DNA from: Chryseolinea serpens
GTDB lineage: Bacteria > Bacteroidota > Bacteroidia > Cytophagales > Cyclobacteriaceae
Length of the DNA stretch: 64,000 nucleotides
Direction of reading: 5' to 3'
NCBI RefSeq assembly: GCF_900129725.1
Contig: NZ_FQWQ01000001.1
Coordinates: 2,604,001-2,668,000 of the forward strand
The notes under the pieces are model-generated. The model was not told the origin of the DNA and did no database searches. It worked only from the letters and a program-made list of their open reading frames with translations. Shown here piece by piece: positions 26,739 to 34,620 of this stretch. Position 1 is the stretch's first letter; the number at the start of each line of letters is the position of its first letter. Position numbers and translations under genes: made by a program.

Positions 26739-26791
26739 TTAACCGCGAAGGCGCAAACAGACGCGATCTTTTTGAATGCCTTCGCGGTTAA
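26739..26791 (+). terminator. Long hairpin between ilvC and ilvA
   Basis: Arms 26739-26752 and 26778-26791 form a perfect 14-bp stem (TTAACCGCGAAGGC and its complement) with a 25-nt loop, then TATTTTTAT. It may act as a partial terminator or an RNA-processing/stability element that lowers ilvA relative to the upstream genes. Role inferred. Confidence 0.5.
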
Positions 26792-26805
26792 TATTTTTAT
26801 CCCTT

Positions 26806-28059
26806 ATGAAACCCACCTCACAAGCATACGAACTCAACATCAACGCCGCCGCCTACGCGCTCAAAGCCGTAGCGCTGAAAACGCCGTTGCAATACCATCG
26901 CAAACTCTCCGAAAAATTTCAAGCTGAGATTTACATTAAACGCGAAGACTTGCAGGTGGTGCGTTCGTATAAACTGCGGGGTGCCTACAACCTCATCCAA
27001 AGCCTGAGCGACGACCAGCGCAAACGCGGCGTCGTCTGTGCCAGCGCCGGCAACCACGCCCAAGGTGTGGCCTTCGCTTGCAAATACCTCGACATCAAGG
27101 CCGTCATCTACATGCCCGCCATCACGCCCAAACAAAAGATCAATCAAGTGAGAATGTTTGGCGGCAACAACATCGAGATCGTCCTCATCGGCGACACGTT
27201 CGACGAATGCCAGGCCCATGCGCTGGCTTTCACCGAAGAAAACGAAATGGTTTTCATCCCGCCATTCGATCACCTGAAAGTGATTGAAGGACAAGGCACC
27301 GTAGGCAAAGAGATCCTCGACGACCTGTCGGGCATCGACTACATCTTCGTGCCCATTGGCGGCGGCGGTCTTTGCGCCGGCGTGGGTCAATACTTCAGAC
27401 TCTTCTCACCCCAAACCAAACTGGTGGGTGTAGAACCCCTCGGAGCACCCTCCATGAAAGCCGCCCTCGAAGCGGGCAAGCCCGTCGTGCTCGATACAAT
27501 CCAGCGCTTTGTCGACGGTGCGGCCGTGAAGAAAGTGGGCGACATCACGTTCGAGCTTTGCAAAGACGTGATCACCGACCTGCTGCTGGTGCCCGAAGGC
27601 AAAGTGAGCACCACCATCCTGCAACTCTACAACGAAGACGCCATCGTGGCTGAACCGGCCGGGGCATTGTCCATCGCAGCCCTCGATCAATACGCAGCTC
27701 AAATCAAAGGCAAAAAAGTAGTCTGTGTCCTCAGCGGCGGCAACAACGACATCGACCGGATGCAAGAGATCAAAGAACGGTCGCTGCTCTACGAAGGCCT
27801 CAAGTACTATTTCATCGTGCGTTTCGCACAGCGCCCCGGAGCCCTGAAAGAATTCGTCAACGACATTCTTGGCCCCAACGACGACATCGTGCGGTTTGAA
27901 TTCATCCAGAAGAACAACAAGGAAAGCGGTCCCGCACTGATCGGCATTGAAGTGAAATCAAAAGATGATTTCAACGCACTCATTGCCCGCATGGACGGCC
28001 ATAAGCTGAACTACACGCTGGTGAATCAGAACGAAAACCTGTTCGAATACCTCGTCTAA
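26806..28059 (+). CDS. ilvA: Threonine ammonia-lyase (threonine dehydratase), biosynthetic
   Basis: 417 aa. PLP lysine K56 in RSYKLRGA; the SAGNHAQGVA and GGGGLCAGV phosphate loops are present. The last ~80 residues (KYYFIVRFAQRPGALKEF, then FEYLV) form one ACT-like regulatory domain, as in the short TD1/ilvA class. Makes 2-oxobutyrate for isoleucine. The start at 26806 (MKPTSQ) is preferred to the in-frame 26776 codon, which lies in the hairpin region. Confidence 0.94.
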   Translation: MKPTSQAYELNINAAAYALKAVALKTPLQYHRKLSEKFQAEIYIKREDLQVVRSYKLRGAYNLIQSLSDDQRKRGVVCASAGNHAQGVAFACKYLDIKAVIYMPAITPKQKINQVRMFGGNNIEIVLIGDTFDECQAHALAFTEENEMVFIPPFDHLKVIEGQGTVGKEILDDLSGIDYIFVPIGGGGLCAGVGQYFRLFSPQTKLVGVEPLGAPSMKAALEAGKPVVLDTIQRFVDGAAVKKVGDITFELCKDVITDLLLVPEGKVSTTILQLYNEDAIVAEPAGALSIAALDQYAAQIKGKKVVCVLSGGNNDIDRMQEIKERSLLYEGLKYYFIVRFAQRPGALKEFVNDILGPNDDIVRFEFIQKNNKESGPALIGIEVKSKDDFNALIARMDGHKLNYTLVNQNENLFEYLV

Positions 28060-28124
28060 CAGAAAATCTTATTTTTTCTTTTTTGCGACCGGGTTCACCC
28101 GGGAATGAATTGTCCATGACCAGG

Positions 28125-28655
28125 CTAGGGCATGTCGAATTCAAAGGAGGGGTTTTGCCATCCCATGGGGATGTCGGCTTCATAGGTGCCATCGGCCATG
28201 CGGATGCGCATCTCTAACCGGCCTTCAATGCGGAAGCCTACGGATTGATACAAATGGATCGCCCTGAGGTTTCCTTCGCGGGCGATCAATTCCACCTTCC
28301 CGATCTCGGGGCGATTGCGCACAATTTCGTCCAGGAAAATGGTGAGGATCGTGCGACCGATCTTTCTCCCTTGAAAGTCGGGATGAACGCATACCGTCAC
28401 GTCGGTGATCAGATGTTTGAAGATCTCCAGCCCCATCGTGTAGCCGTGCATGTCGGCCACCAACTCGTCGGGATTGTCCGGATGTTCGGCTACCACCATC
28501 AGGCCGCGCGTGATGCTGTTGTGCAGGATCTTGTGGATATATTCCTCTGTCACTTCGTGTTCCAAACGGGCAATGCCGTCGCGTACGCGCGATACGGCTT
28601 TGTATAATCTCAACAATCGGGGTGCATCTTCTTCAGTGGCGGTACGGTAGTGCAT
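28125..28655 (-). CDS. GNAT family N-acetyltransferase
   Basis: 176 aa. MHYRTATEEDAPRLLRLY is a typical GNAT opening, and VCVHPDFQGRKIGRTILTIFL (acetyl-CoA loop) followed by LRAIHLYQSVGFRIEGRLEMRIR completes the fold. The ending resembles peptide/RimI- or PA4866-like enzymes; substrate unknown. Start at 28655 chosen over 28739, which would add a cysteine-rich non-conserved stretch. Convergent with the ilv operon. Confidence 0.85.
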   Translation of the reverse strand: MHYRTATEEDAPRLLRLYKAVSRVRDGIARLEHEVTEEYIHKILHNSITRGLMVVAEHPDNPDELVADMHGYTMGLEIFKHLITDVTVCVHPDFQGRKIGRTILTIFLDEIVRNRPEIGKVELIAREGNLRAIHLYQSVGFRIEGRLEMRIRMADGTYEADIPMGWQNPSFEFDMP

Positions 28656-28806
28656 GGAAGTGAACGTATGGGTTATAAAAACGAAAGTATCCAAAGCAAC
28701 GGAATTTTCACAGCAAGCGGCGAAGGTTGCTTCATGCATTCAGGGCTGCGCATACCCATGCACAGCCTTACGTCTCTCGCATCGCGGCCTTTGCCACGAG
28801 CAGGAA

Positions 28807-29967
28807 CTATTGAAAAGAAACTTCCGAAATAAACTTGAACTGATTTTCCGTGACCCGCTCGGGCGTGAGACGTACCGCTGCGTTGCGCAGCTTGATGAGA
28901 AATGGATTCTCCAATTGCGCGATCCGCCCCAGGCGTCGCGAATCCCGGATGATGTGACGCGTGCGACGGAGACGGCGGGTTTCGAAGCGTTGAAACGCAA
29001 CAATGGGTTCTGCGTTTTCGGCCAGGCAATTTGCCAGGATCACGGCATCTTCAATCGCCATACACGCTCCCTGGCCCAGGTTGGGCGTGGTGGCATGCGC
29101 GGCGTCGCCCATCAACAAAATATTTCCAAAAGCAAATTGCTTCAACGGTTTCAGGTCGATGATGTCGTTCCAGATCAGTTGGGCATCCTCCGTTTGCGCG
29201 AGCACATTTTTAACGTCCGCATGAAATCCGCTAAAATGTCTGGAGAGCTCGGCCACTCCAAAGGCTTTCTTCTCCTGGTCGTTTGCCGGGGCGTTGATCG
29301 TAGCAAACCAATAGATCCGCTGACGCGACAATGGCACAATGCCAAAGCGACTTCCCGGTCCCCACGTCTCCGAAGTCTCTTCCATATTCAACGACGGAGG
29401 AATCTTATCGATCACAGCGCGCCAACACGTATAGCCCGCATATCGCGGCGCGCTCCCCGGCAACAACTTCTTGCGAAAGACGGAGTGGATGCCATCGCAG
29501 GCCACGACATAATCTGTTTCCACGGAAGTGCCATCCGTAAAATGAAGCCGCACACCATTGGATGTCTGCTCAAAATCAGAGCACCCTTTGCCTTGTTGTA
29601 CCACGCCTTCGGGAAGCTGTGACAAAAGCACCTGGTGAAGATCGGCGCGGTGAATGGTGAAATTATTGGGAGCACCAAACTTCGCACTCATCCGCTCTGC
29701 ATTGGCCGTCGATAGTACCTGCCCTTGCTGGTCTTTGATGATAAATTTTTTTAGCACCCTTCCCGCTTTCAATACCTCATCGCGGATGCCGATTTGCTGA
29801 AACGCTTTGATGGCGTTGGCCGCTAAGCCGAGTCCTGCGCCAAGCGGTTTGAGCTGGGGGGCATTTTCATAAACCGTTACCGGGTAGCCTTTTTTTCGGA
29901 GCGCAATGGCCAGGGTGAGGCCTCCGATGCCGCCACCGATGATAGAGAGTCTTTTCGATTTGTTCAT
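28807..29967 (-). CDS. FAD-dependent monooxygenase (PHBH/UbiH class)
   Basis: 386 aa. FAD motifs: SIIGGGIGGLTLAIALRKKGYPVTVYE (8-34), the DG motif VACDGIHSVFRKKL, and the GD motif ILLMGDAAHATTPNLGQGACMAIEDAVIL. These are class A aromatic hydroxylase features; the substrate cannot be told. Related Bacteroidota proteins include flavin enzymes that inactivate tetracycline or rifampicin, so a drug-modifying role is possible but unsupported. Stand-alone gene. Confidence 0.87.
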   Translation of the reverse strand: MNKSKRLSIIGGGIGGLTLAIALRKKGYPVTVYENAPQLKPLGAGLGLAANAIKAFQQIGIRDEVLKAGRVLKKFIIKDQQGQVLSTANAERMSAKFGAPNNFTIHRADLHQVLLSQLPEGVVQQGKGCSDFEQTSNGVRLHFTDGTSVETDYVVACDGIHSVFRKKLLPGSAPRYAGYTCWRAVIDKIPPSLNMEETSETWGPGSRFGIVPLSRQRIYWFATINAPANDQEKKAFGVAELSRHFSGFHADVKNVLAQTEDAQLIWNDIIDLKPLKQFAFGNILLMGDAAHATTPNLGQGACMAIEDAVILANCLAENAEPIVAFQRFETRRLRRTRHIIRDSRRLGRIAQLENPFLIKLRNAAVRLTPERVTENQFKFISEVSFQ

Positions 29968-30520
29968 TCAGCTTTCAGGAGCAGCCGCTTACTTTTTTGG
30001 ATACGTTTCTGCAGGCGCTCTTCTTTGATTAATTGGTGAAGATTGTTCTGGGCAACATAAAAACGTCTCAGATAATCATTGACGGATGGGGTGAGATTGA
30101 TCCTATTTTCCATAATCGTTCAATTTTCATGTATGACAATTCTGTTGTCGTTTACCCCTATGCTTTTATTTTTTCCTATTCCCCGGGGTGGAGGCATATA
30201 TCGGTCTTTTCCAATTTTTGTAACACCGTGGTGTTTATGATTTTAAACGTGCAACTCCATCCTTCATGTGAATCGGAGTTATGCAAACGTTTTATCGCGC
30301 GAATGGAGCGATCGGTTTAGTGAGAGGCCTTTGTGATACCCCCGGACGAGCATCGATGCAACATCATTACGGCCGTTGGGATGTTGAAGAATCTGAAATT
30401 TCTTCGTGCGTGTAAATACGTACCGAAGACTGAAAGGTTATGAACATCGTCATTTTTGACGTTCAACGCCCCCATTCAGCTGTTGGCTGGTCATTTAATG
30501 CAGGGATGGCTAAAACCCCG
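29968..30520. other. Gene-poor A/T-rich interval
   Basis: About 550 bp without a convincing gene. A 95-codon open frame at 30033-30320 begins with GTG and has no recognisable features. A short inverted repeat GAAGAA-N8-TTCTTC lies near 30383-30402. Composition is distinctly more A/T-rich than the neighbours. Confidence 0.4.
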
Positions 30521-30558
30521 TAAAAAGACAAAGCCCCCCGGAAAGTATCCGGAGGGCT
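30521..30558 (-). terminator. Terminator of the peroxiredoxin gene
   Basis: Arms 30532-30542 and 30548-30558 pair over 11 positions with one mismatch; read leftward the stem is followed by TTTGTCTTTTTA. It lies 25 bp past the stop codon. Confidence 0.75.
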
Positions 30559-30582
30559 CGTAGGGCTCACAATTGAAAGATC

Positions 30583-31218
30583 TTAAATATTCGGTTGGGG
30601 TGTAGTCCTCAAATAGGGCTTCACACGGGTATGGCCTTTCGGGAATTTAGCGGCAATGTCCTCGTCTTTCACAGCGGCGGTGATGATCACGTCCTCGCCC
30701 TGTTTCCAATTTGCGGGGGTGGCCACGCTATAATTGGCGGTCAGCTGCAGGCTGTCGATGACCCGGAGGATCTCGTCAAAATTCCGCCCGGTGGAGGCCG
30801 GGTAGGTGATGGTGAGTTTTACTTTTTTATCGGGACCGATCACGAATACGGAACGCACGGTAAATTTATCCGTCACGGCCGGGTGGACCATGTCATACAG
30901 GTTCGCGATCTTGAATTCAGGGTCGGCGATCAAGGGATAATTCACCACCGTCTTTTGCGTCTCGTTGATATCGCCGATCCAGCGATTGTGCGAATCCAGG
31001 GGGTCGGCGCTGATGGCCATCACTTTCACATTGCGCTTGTCGAACTCCGAGCGCAGCTTGGCTACGGCGCCCAATTCGGTGGTACACACAGGGGTGAAGT
31101 CGGCAGGGTGCGAAAACAAAACGCCCCAGCTGTTGCCCAGCCAGTCGTGAAATTTAATGCTGCCCTCGGTGGTCTCGGCCGTGAAATCGGGGGCGATGTC
31201 GCCTAATCTGATTGACAT
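30583..31218 (-). CDS. 1-Cys peroxiredoxin (Prx6-type)
   Basis: 211 aa. The peroxidatic cysteine is C45 in HPADFTPVCTTELG; SADPLDSHNRWIGDI and FVIGPDKKVKLTITYPASTGRNFDEILRVIDSLQ are Prx6 subfamily segments, and the long C-terminal arm (NWKQGEDVIITAAV) supports that class. Reduces hydroperoxides in the cytoplasm. An Rrf2 regulator lies 133 bp upstream in the same direction, a plausible redox-sensing control. Confidence 0.93.
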   Translation of the reverse strand: MSIRLGDIAPDFTAETTEGSIKFHDWLGNSWGVLFSHPADFTPVCTTELGAVAKLRSEFDKRNVKVMAISADPLDSHNRWIGDINETQKTVVNYPLIADPEFKIANLYDMVHPAVTDKFTVRSVFVIGPDKKVKLTITYPASTGRNFDEILRVIDSLQLTANYSVATPANWKQGEDVIITAAVKDEDIAAKFPKGHTRVKPYLRTTPQPNI

Positions 31219-31351
31219 AGTTCAGGAATTATTTTAGTGAAACAATTAGTTAATTAAGGCACTTGTTAATACTGCGTTCAGCAGCCTAAATCTATTGATT
31301 TTATAGAGTTTAGGAAAGAAACTATAACAAAGCTTTTCGAGCGACGAAAGT

Positions 31352-31798
31352 TCAGGCTTTGGCTTTTTTCTTGGCCTTCATTTTCAACTCTTTCTTGGCC
31401 AGTCCCTCCAGCGTTTCGTTCTTCAGCATCTCTACGGTGGCCATGCGTATTTCGAGGAAGGCATGGTGGAGGCTGCAGGTTGCCTCGTCCTCGCACTCGG
31501 CGCAGGGTTCGTAAAATTTATGGGCGGCACAAGAAACCAGGGCGATGGTCCCGTCGAACATCCGCAGCACCTCGGCCAGGTTCACGGTGGCTGGATCCTG
31601 GCGCAGGAAATAGCCGCCACCCTTACCCTGTTTGCTCCCTAGCACCCCCGCTCGCTTGAGTTCCAGCAGGATCGCCTCCAGGAACTTCTTGGGGATGTTA
31701 CAGGCTTCCGAAATATCCTTGATCAGGAACTTCTTTTCAGGCTCCTTGGCCATGTGGACGAGGGCGTGAATGGCGTATTTACATTTCTTGGAGAGCAT
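31352..31798 (-). CDS. Rrf2 family transcriptional regulator with cysteine cluster
   Basis: 148 aa. The winged helix runs from MLSKKCKYAIHALVHMA to GSKQGKGGGYFL; then C90, C99, C102 and C108 (CAAHKFYEPCAECEDEATC) form a likely Fe-S site, as in IscR/NsrR-type members. The C-terminus is a lysine-rich tail (AKKELKMKAKKKAKA). It may sense oxidant, NO or Fe-S status and control the peroxiredoxin downstream. Divergent from tRNA-Thr. Confidence 0.88.
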   Translation of the reverse strand: MLSKKCKYAIHALVHMAKEPEKKFLIKDISEACNIPKKFLEAILLELKRAGVLGSKQGKGGGYFLRQDPATVNLAEVLRMFDGTIALVSCAAHKFYEPCAECEDEATCSLHHAFLEIRMATVEMLKNETLEGLAKKELKMKAKKKAKA

Positions 31799-31867
31799 AA
31801 TTGCGACAATTTAGTAATTTACGCAGAACGAAATGCGTTTCGATGTCGGCCGTAAACTTTCATCGAT

Positions 31868-31875
31868 TATTTTTG
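31868..31875 (+). promoter_or_regulatory. Candidate -7 element of the tRNA-Thr promoter
   Basis: TATTTTTG matches TAnnTTTG and lies 13 bp before the tRNA, a suitable distance. No clean TTTG is found 19-20 bp upstream. Confidence 0.45.
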
Positions 31876-31887
31876 CCCCCAACACAA

Positions 31888-31959
31888 GCCGAGGTAGCTC
31901 AGGGGTAGAGCAGCTGATTCGTAATCAGCAGGTCGTGGGTTCAATTCCCATCCTCGGCT
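31888..31959 (+). tRNA. tRNA-Thr (anticodon CGT)
   Basis: Complete cloverleaf of 72 nt: acceptor GCCGAGG/CCTCGGC, D-arm GCTC-GAGC, anticodon arm GCTGA-TTCGTAA-TCAGC with anticodon CGT, and T-arm GTGGG-TTCAATT-CCCAT. Discriminator T; CCA not encoded. Confidence 0.96.
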
Positions 31960-32033
31960 CTTGATTATCAGTTAGTTACAACATACGGAGACATTTCTTC
32001 GTGTCTTTCTCAGGCCGGCATCATTACAGTACC

Positions 32034-32789
32034 ATGACATCATCCGCCGTCCCCAAACTCAACACACTTCCTTTCCGAGTAGTTCTGTCTTTACTGATGA
32101 TGGCCACCTTGGTTTCCTGCCGTCAAAAAATAGAGCAACTCAACATTCAATCCCATCAAAATCTAACCCTGATCGATTCGATTGTCGTCGCCGGTGAATT
32201 GATGGAATTTCATTCTTGCGCCGACTTCATGGTGTATTACTTGGGTGAGTCCACCGACACGATCGTTCTGCCACGTCAACCGATTTCGTCACGCGTTGGC
32301 AAAGGGCAATATGGAAAGTATGAAAACGCCCACAACTGGGCGAAGATCACGCCTAACAACATCAGTATACAGGTCGATACATTGTTCCATATGCTGGAAC
32401 CACATCATTTTTCTCATCTTGATGAAGAAAGTGGAAACTGGATTGTGGATTCTATAAAATATCAGAACGCGTTTCCAATTGTCGTCACGAATCATTCCGA
32501 TTCTCTCCTTTATTTAGGGACGCACAACATGATTCGGCGAATGGTGCAAGAAGTGAAAGATGACCACGGCCGCTGGGTAATGCTTGATAAGGAGGGGCTT
32601 GACCTATGCGGTGTGCTAGCGAGAGATTTAATTCTCGATCCAAAAAACATGCTCATTGCAAAATTACCTCGCTACAAAGGCAACACTAAAGCAGCATTCC
32701 GTCTGAAATTTGGATTCAACGACGGCTACGTTTATTCAAACACATTTTGGGATTATTTTGACATGGCAAAATTGAAGCCATCGAAATAA
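32034..32789 (+). CDS. Hypothetical lipoprotein
   Basis: 251 aa from 32034 (MTSSAVPKLN). A hydrophobic stretch ends in LVSC, a lipobox that would give an outer- or inner-membrane lipoprotein. No domain recognised; a run of beta-strand-like segments (FMVYYLGESTDTIVLP, FRLKFGFNDGYVYSNTFWDYF) follows. The frame is open back to 32001. No operon partners. Confidence 0.7.
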   Translation: MTSSAVPKLNTLPFRVVLSLLMMATLVSCRQKIEQLNIQSHQNLTLIDSIVVAGELMEFHSCADFMVYYLGESTDTIVLPRQPISSRVGKGQYGKYENAHNWAKITPNNISIQVDTLFHMLEPHHFSHLDEESGNWIVDSIKYQNAFPIVVTNHSDSLLYLGTHNMIRRMVQEVKDDHGRWVMLDKEGLDLCGVLARDLILDPKNMLIAKLPRYKGNTKAAFRLKFGFNDGYVYSNTFWDYFDMAKLKPSK

Positions 32790-32876
32790 ATCGTAGTGCC
32801 TACCCTGACGCGGCGACTTCATCGGCATGGCATGCTGTCTCATGGTGAAGCTCAAAGATGATTCCTCCCGTTTTTT

Positions 32877-32917
32877 ATCCTTGTAATTTTAACGCGCAAT
32901 GTTAAAATTACAAGGAT
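32877..32917. repeat. Perfect 17-bp inverted repeat upstream of crcB
   Basis: Arms 32877-32893 and 32901-32917 are perfectly complementary with a 7-nt loop (GCGCAAT). T-tract lies before, not after, the left arm on the plus strand, so it is not a standard terminator for the upstream gene. It could be an operator, a cruciform or a small mobile-element remnant. Confidence 0.55.
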
Positions 32918-32992
32918 GAACAAAGGCGGTCTGCAGCTTCTGGACCACATAGCTCATTTTAAAATGAAACGCCGGTTAATATCTGTATCCCA

Positions 32993-33373
32993 ATGAACCT
33001 CTTCAAAATTCTAATAATCGCTATCGGCGGCTCCATCGGCAGCGTGGCCCGCTACCTCACGGTAAAAGGCTTAGACGAGAAAATGAACACCGCTTTTCCT
33101 TATGGCACCCTGACGGTGAACCTGGTGGGCTCTTTTTTAATAGGCCTTTTTTATGTCCTTGCCGTGCGCAAAACCGGCATGACCGAGAACTGGCGCTTGT
33201 TCCTGGGCGCTGGATTTTGTGGCGGATTCACCACGTTTTCGGCCTTTGCCTGGGAGAATTTCAGCCTGTTCCAGCAAAAAATGCTCGGAACCGCGTTTCT
33301 GTACACATCGGTGAGCCTGGTGGCCGGTTTTTCGGCCCTGGCCCTGGGGGCCTGGATAGCCCGTTTTATTTAA
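32993..33373 (+). CDS. crcB: Fluoride ion exporter
   Basis: 126 aa with four membrane segments. Diagnostic motifs: GGSIGSVARYLT near 12-23, GTLTVNLVGSFLIG (38-51) and FCGGFTTFSAFAWE (75-88). Dimeric fluoride channel protecting enzymes from F-. The region upstream does not match the fluoride (crcB) riboswitch consensus as far as I can see. Ends 71 bp before the tRNA-Leu pair. Confidence 0.93.
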   Translation: MNLFKILIIAIGGSIGSVARYLTVKGLDEKMNTAFPYGTLTVNLVGSFLIGLFYVLAVRKTGMTENWRLFLGAGFCGGFTTFSAFAWENFSLFQQKMLGTAFLYTSVSLVAGFSALALGAWIARFI

Positions 33374-33380
33374 AAGCCTT

Positions 33381-33412
33381 TTTGCTTAATGCTGAAAAGC
33401 TTCTTACTTTTG
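33381..33412 (+). promoter_or_regulatory. Promoter of the tRNA-Leu pair
   Basis: TTTG at 33381-33384, 20 bp, then TACTTTTG at 33405-33412: an exact match to the Bacteroidota consensus. The first tRNA begins 33 bp further on. Confidence 0.75.
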
Positions 33413-33444
33413 TCGCCCTTCGTACCTCATACGGCGAAGAAAAT

Positions 33445-33531
33445 GCCCAGGTGGTGAAATTGGTAGACACGCTACTTTGAGGGGGTAGTGCCTTAACCGG
33501 TGTGCTGGTTCGAGTCCAGTCCTGGGCACCA
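33445..33531 (+). tRNA. tRNA-Leu (anticodon GAG)
   Basis: Class II tRNA with acceptor GCCCAGG/CCTGGGC, D-arm typical of Leu (GGTGAAATTGGTAGACAC), anticodon arm CTACT-TTGAGGG-GGTAG giving GAG, a variable arm, and T-arm CTGG-TTCGAGTC-CAG. Here CCA is encoded (33529-33531), unlike the other tRNAs in the window. Confidence 0.95.
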
Positions 33532-33585
33532 AAACAAAACTCTAGTCGAGACGGACCGGAGAACCCTGAATTTTGAAAGACACTT

Positions 33586-33667
33586 GCCGAAGTGGTGAAA
33601 TTGGTAGACACGCACGTTTCAGGGGCGTGTGGCGCAAGCTGTGGGGGTTCGAGTCCCCCCTTCGGCA
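33586..33667 (+). tRNA. tRNA-Leu (anticodon CAG)
   Basis: Class II tRNA: acceptor GCCGAAG/CTTCGGC, Leu-type D-arm, anticodon arm CACGT-TTCAGGG-GCGTG with anticodon CAG, long variable arm, T-arm GGGGG-TTCGAGT-CCCCC. CCA not encoded. 54 bp after the first tRNA-Leu and likely co-transcribed. Confidence 0.95.
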
Positions 33668-33672
33668 CATGG

Positions 33673-33704
33673 AAAAATCACTCTCAAAAGGAGTGATTTT
33701 TTTT
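33673..33704 (+). terminator. Terminator of the tRNA-Leu pair
   Basis: A stem AATCACTC / GAGTGATT with a TCAAAAG loop is followed by a run of T, 6-37 bp after the second tRNA. Confidence 0.85.
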
Positions 33705-33714
33705 ACCCCCCTTT

Positions 33715-33812
33715 TCGGTCTTCCTTATTCTCGGCATTTCATTCTTTCCGGTCTTCTTTATTCTGGGCCCTCCTTTCTCTACGGTCTTCATCGTTTTCGG
33801 CCTTTCTTCCCG
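33715..33812. repeat. Imperfect ~32-bp tandem repeat, pyrimidine-rich
   Basis: Three degenerate units beginning CGGTCTTC and containing TTATTCTCGGC/TTCTGGGCC-like and TTTCTTTC segments follow one another. The strand is C/T-rich. No function recognised. Confidence 0.5.
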
Positions 33813-33980
33813 GTCGTCTACTTGTCTGTGGCTTCTCCCTGCTCTTCTTCGTCGTTCTTTTTGGGAACTCATTCCGGGCGAGTCTTTGGTGAATAGGGCA
33901 TTTTTTCGCAACGGTATCGCCACTGCAAAATCATTTCAGGGGTTGTGTTTAGTATTGGTTTTTATAAACACACAAACGTT

Positions 33981-34550
33981 ATGCCCTTCATCATCCTTCG
34001 CACCGCCTGCCGAGTGATTATCACGGCGTCATACATTTTCGTGTTGAGCATGGCCGGATGCAAAAAAGACGATGACACCAAAGCCAACGTCTTCAACTTC
34101 GACGGCCAGACCAGAGGTTTGCGATCGGCTTTCCTGCTCTATTCACCTTCGCCCGAAGTCAGCCCCGGGAGTGGCACACCTTATTATCAAAACGTATTCA
34201 TGCTCTTATCCGCAGGCCTCACCACCGACGGGCATACGATGACGGGACAAGGAAATGCCATCGCGTTGTCGGTCTATGGTGCAACACAAGACCTGGATAT
34301 AGGAACGTACACCTTCACACGAACAGAAAGCCGCGCCGAAGCCTTTGCGATCCTTGCAGGCCATGTGCAGTTGGACAACACGGACCCATCCGCTTCATCG
34401 CCGGGCCCTCAAGTGTTTTCTTTTGCTGCTGGACAAATGATCGTAGCACGGTCAGGAGGAGATTATACCATCGACATCGCCGGAACGGTTGAAGGCAAAA
34501 TACTAAAAGCACATTTCACCGGCATGATGACGATTCTACAAAAGAACTAA
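33981..34550 (+). CDS. Hypothetical lipoprotein
   Basis: 189 aa from 33981 (MPFIIL); a GTG at 33945 is the alternative. The lipobox LSMAGC gives lipidation at Cys near residue 26, followed by a charged KKDDDT spacer typical of surface-directed Bacteroidota lipoproteins. The rest alternates beta-strands and GxYTFTRTES-like loops; FTIDxxGTVEGKxLKAHFTG resembles small calycin/beta-sandwich repeats. Function unknown. Confidence 0.7.
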   Translation: MPFIILRTACRVIITASYIFVLSMAGCKKDDDTKANVFNFDGQTRGLRSAFLLYSPSPEVSPGSGTPYYQNVFMLLSAGLTTDGHTMTGQGNAIALSVYGATQDLDIGTYTFTRTESRAEAFAILAGHVQLDNTDPSASSPGPQVFSFAAGQMIVARSGGDYTIDIAGTVEGKILKAHFTGMMTILQKN

Positions 34551-34620
34551 CCCTGTCCTTTGCGCGTGCTCGCAGAAACGTTAGCGAAGGTGAGGTGACA
34601 AAAAATAAAGCACCATGCAC

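Noticed and set aside
30033-30320. 95-aa open frame in an A/T-rich gap
   Set aside because: GTG start, no recognisable domain or signal, no neighbouring operon; not supported as a gene.
32790-32992. Fluoride riboswitch before crcB
   Set aside because: Consensus paired segments and pseudoknot could not be found; the perfect inverted repeat does not fit the motif.
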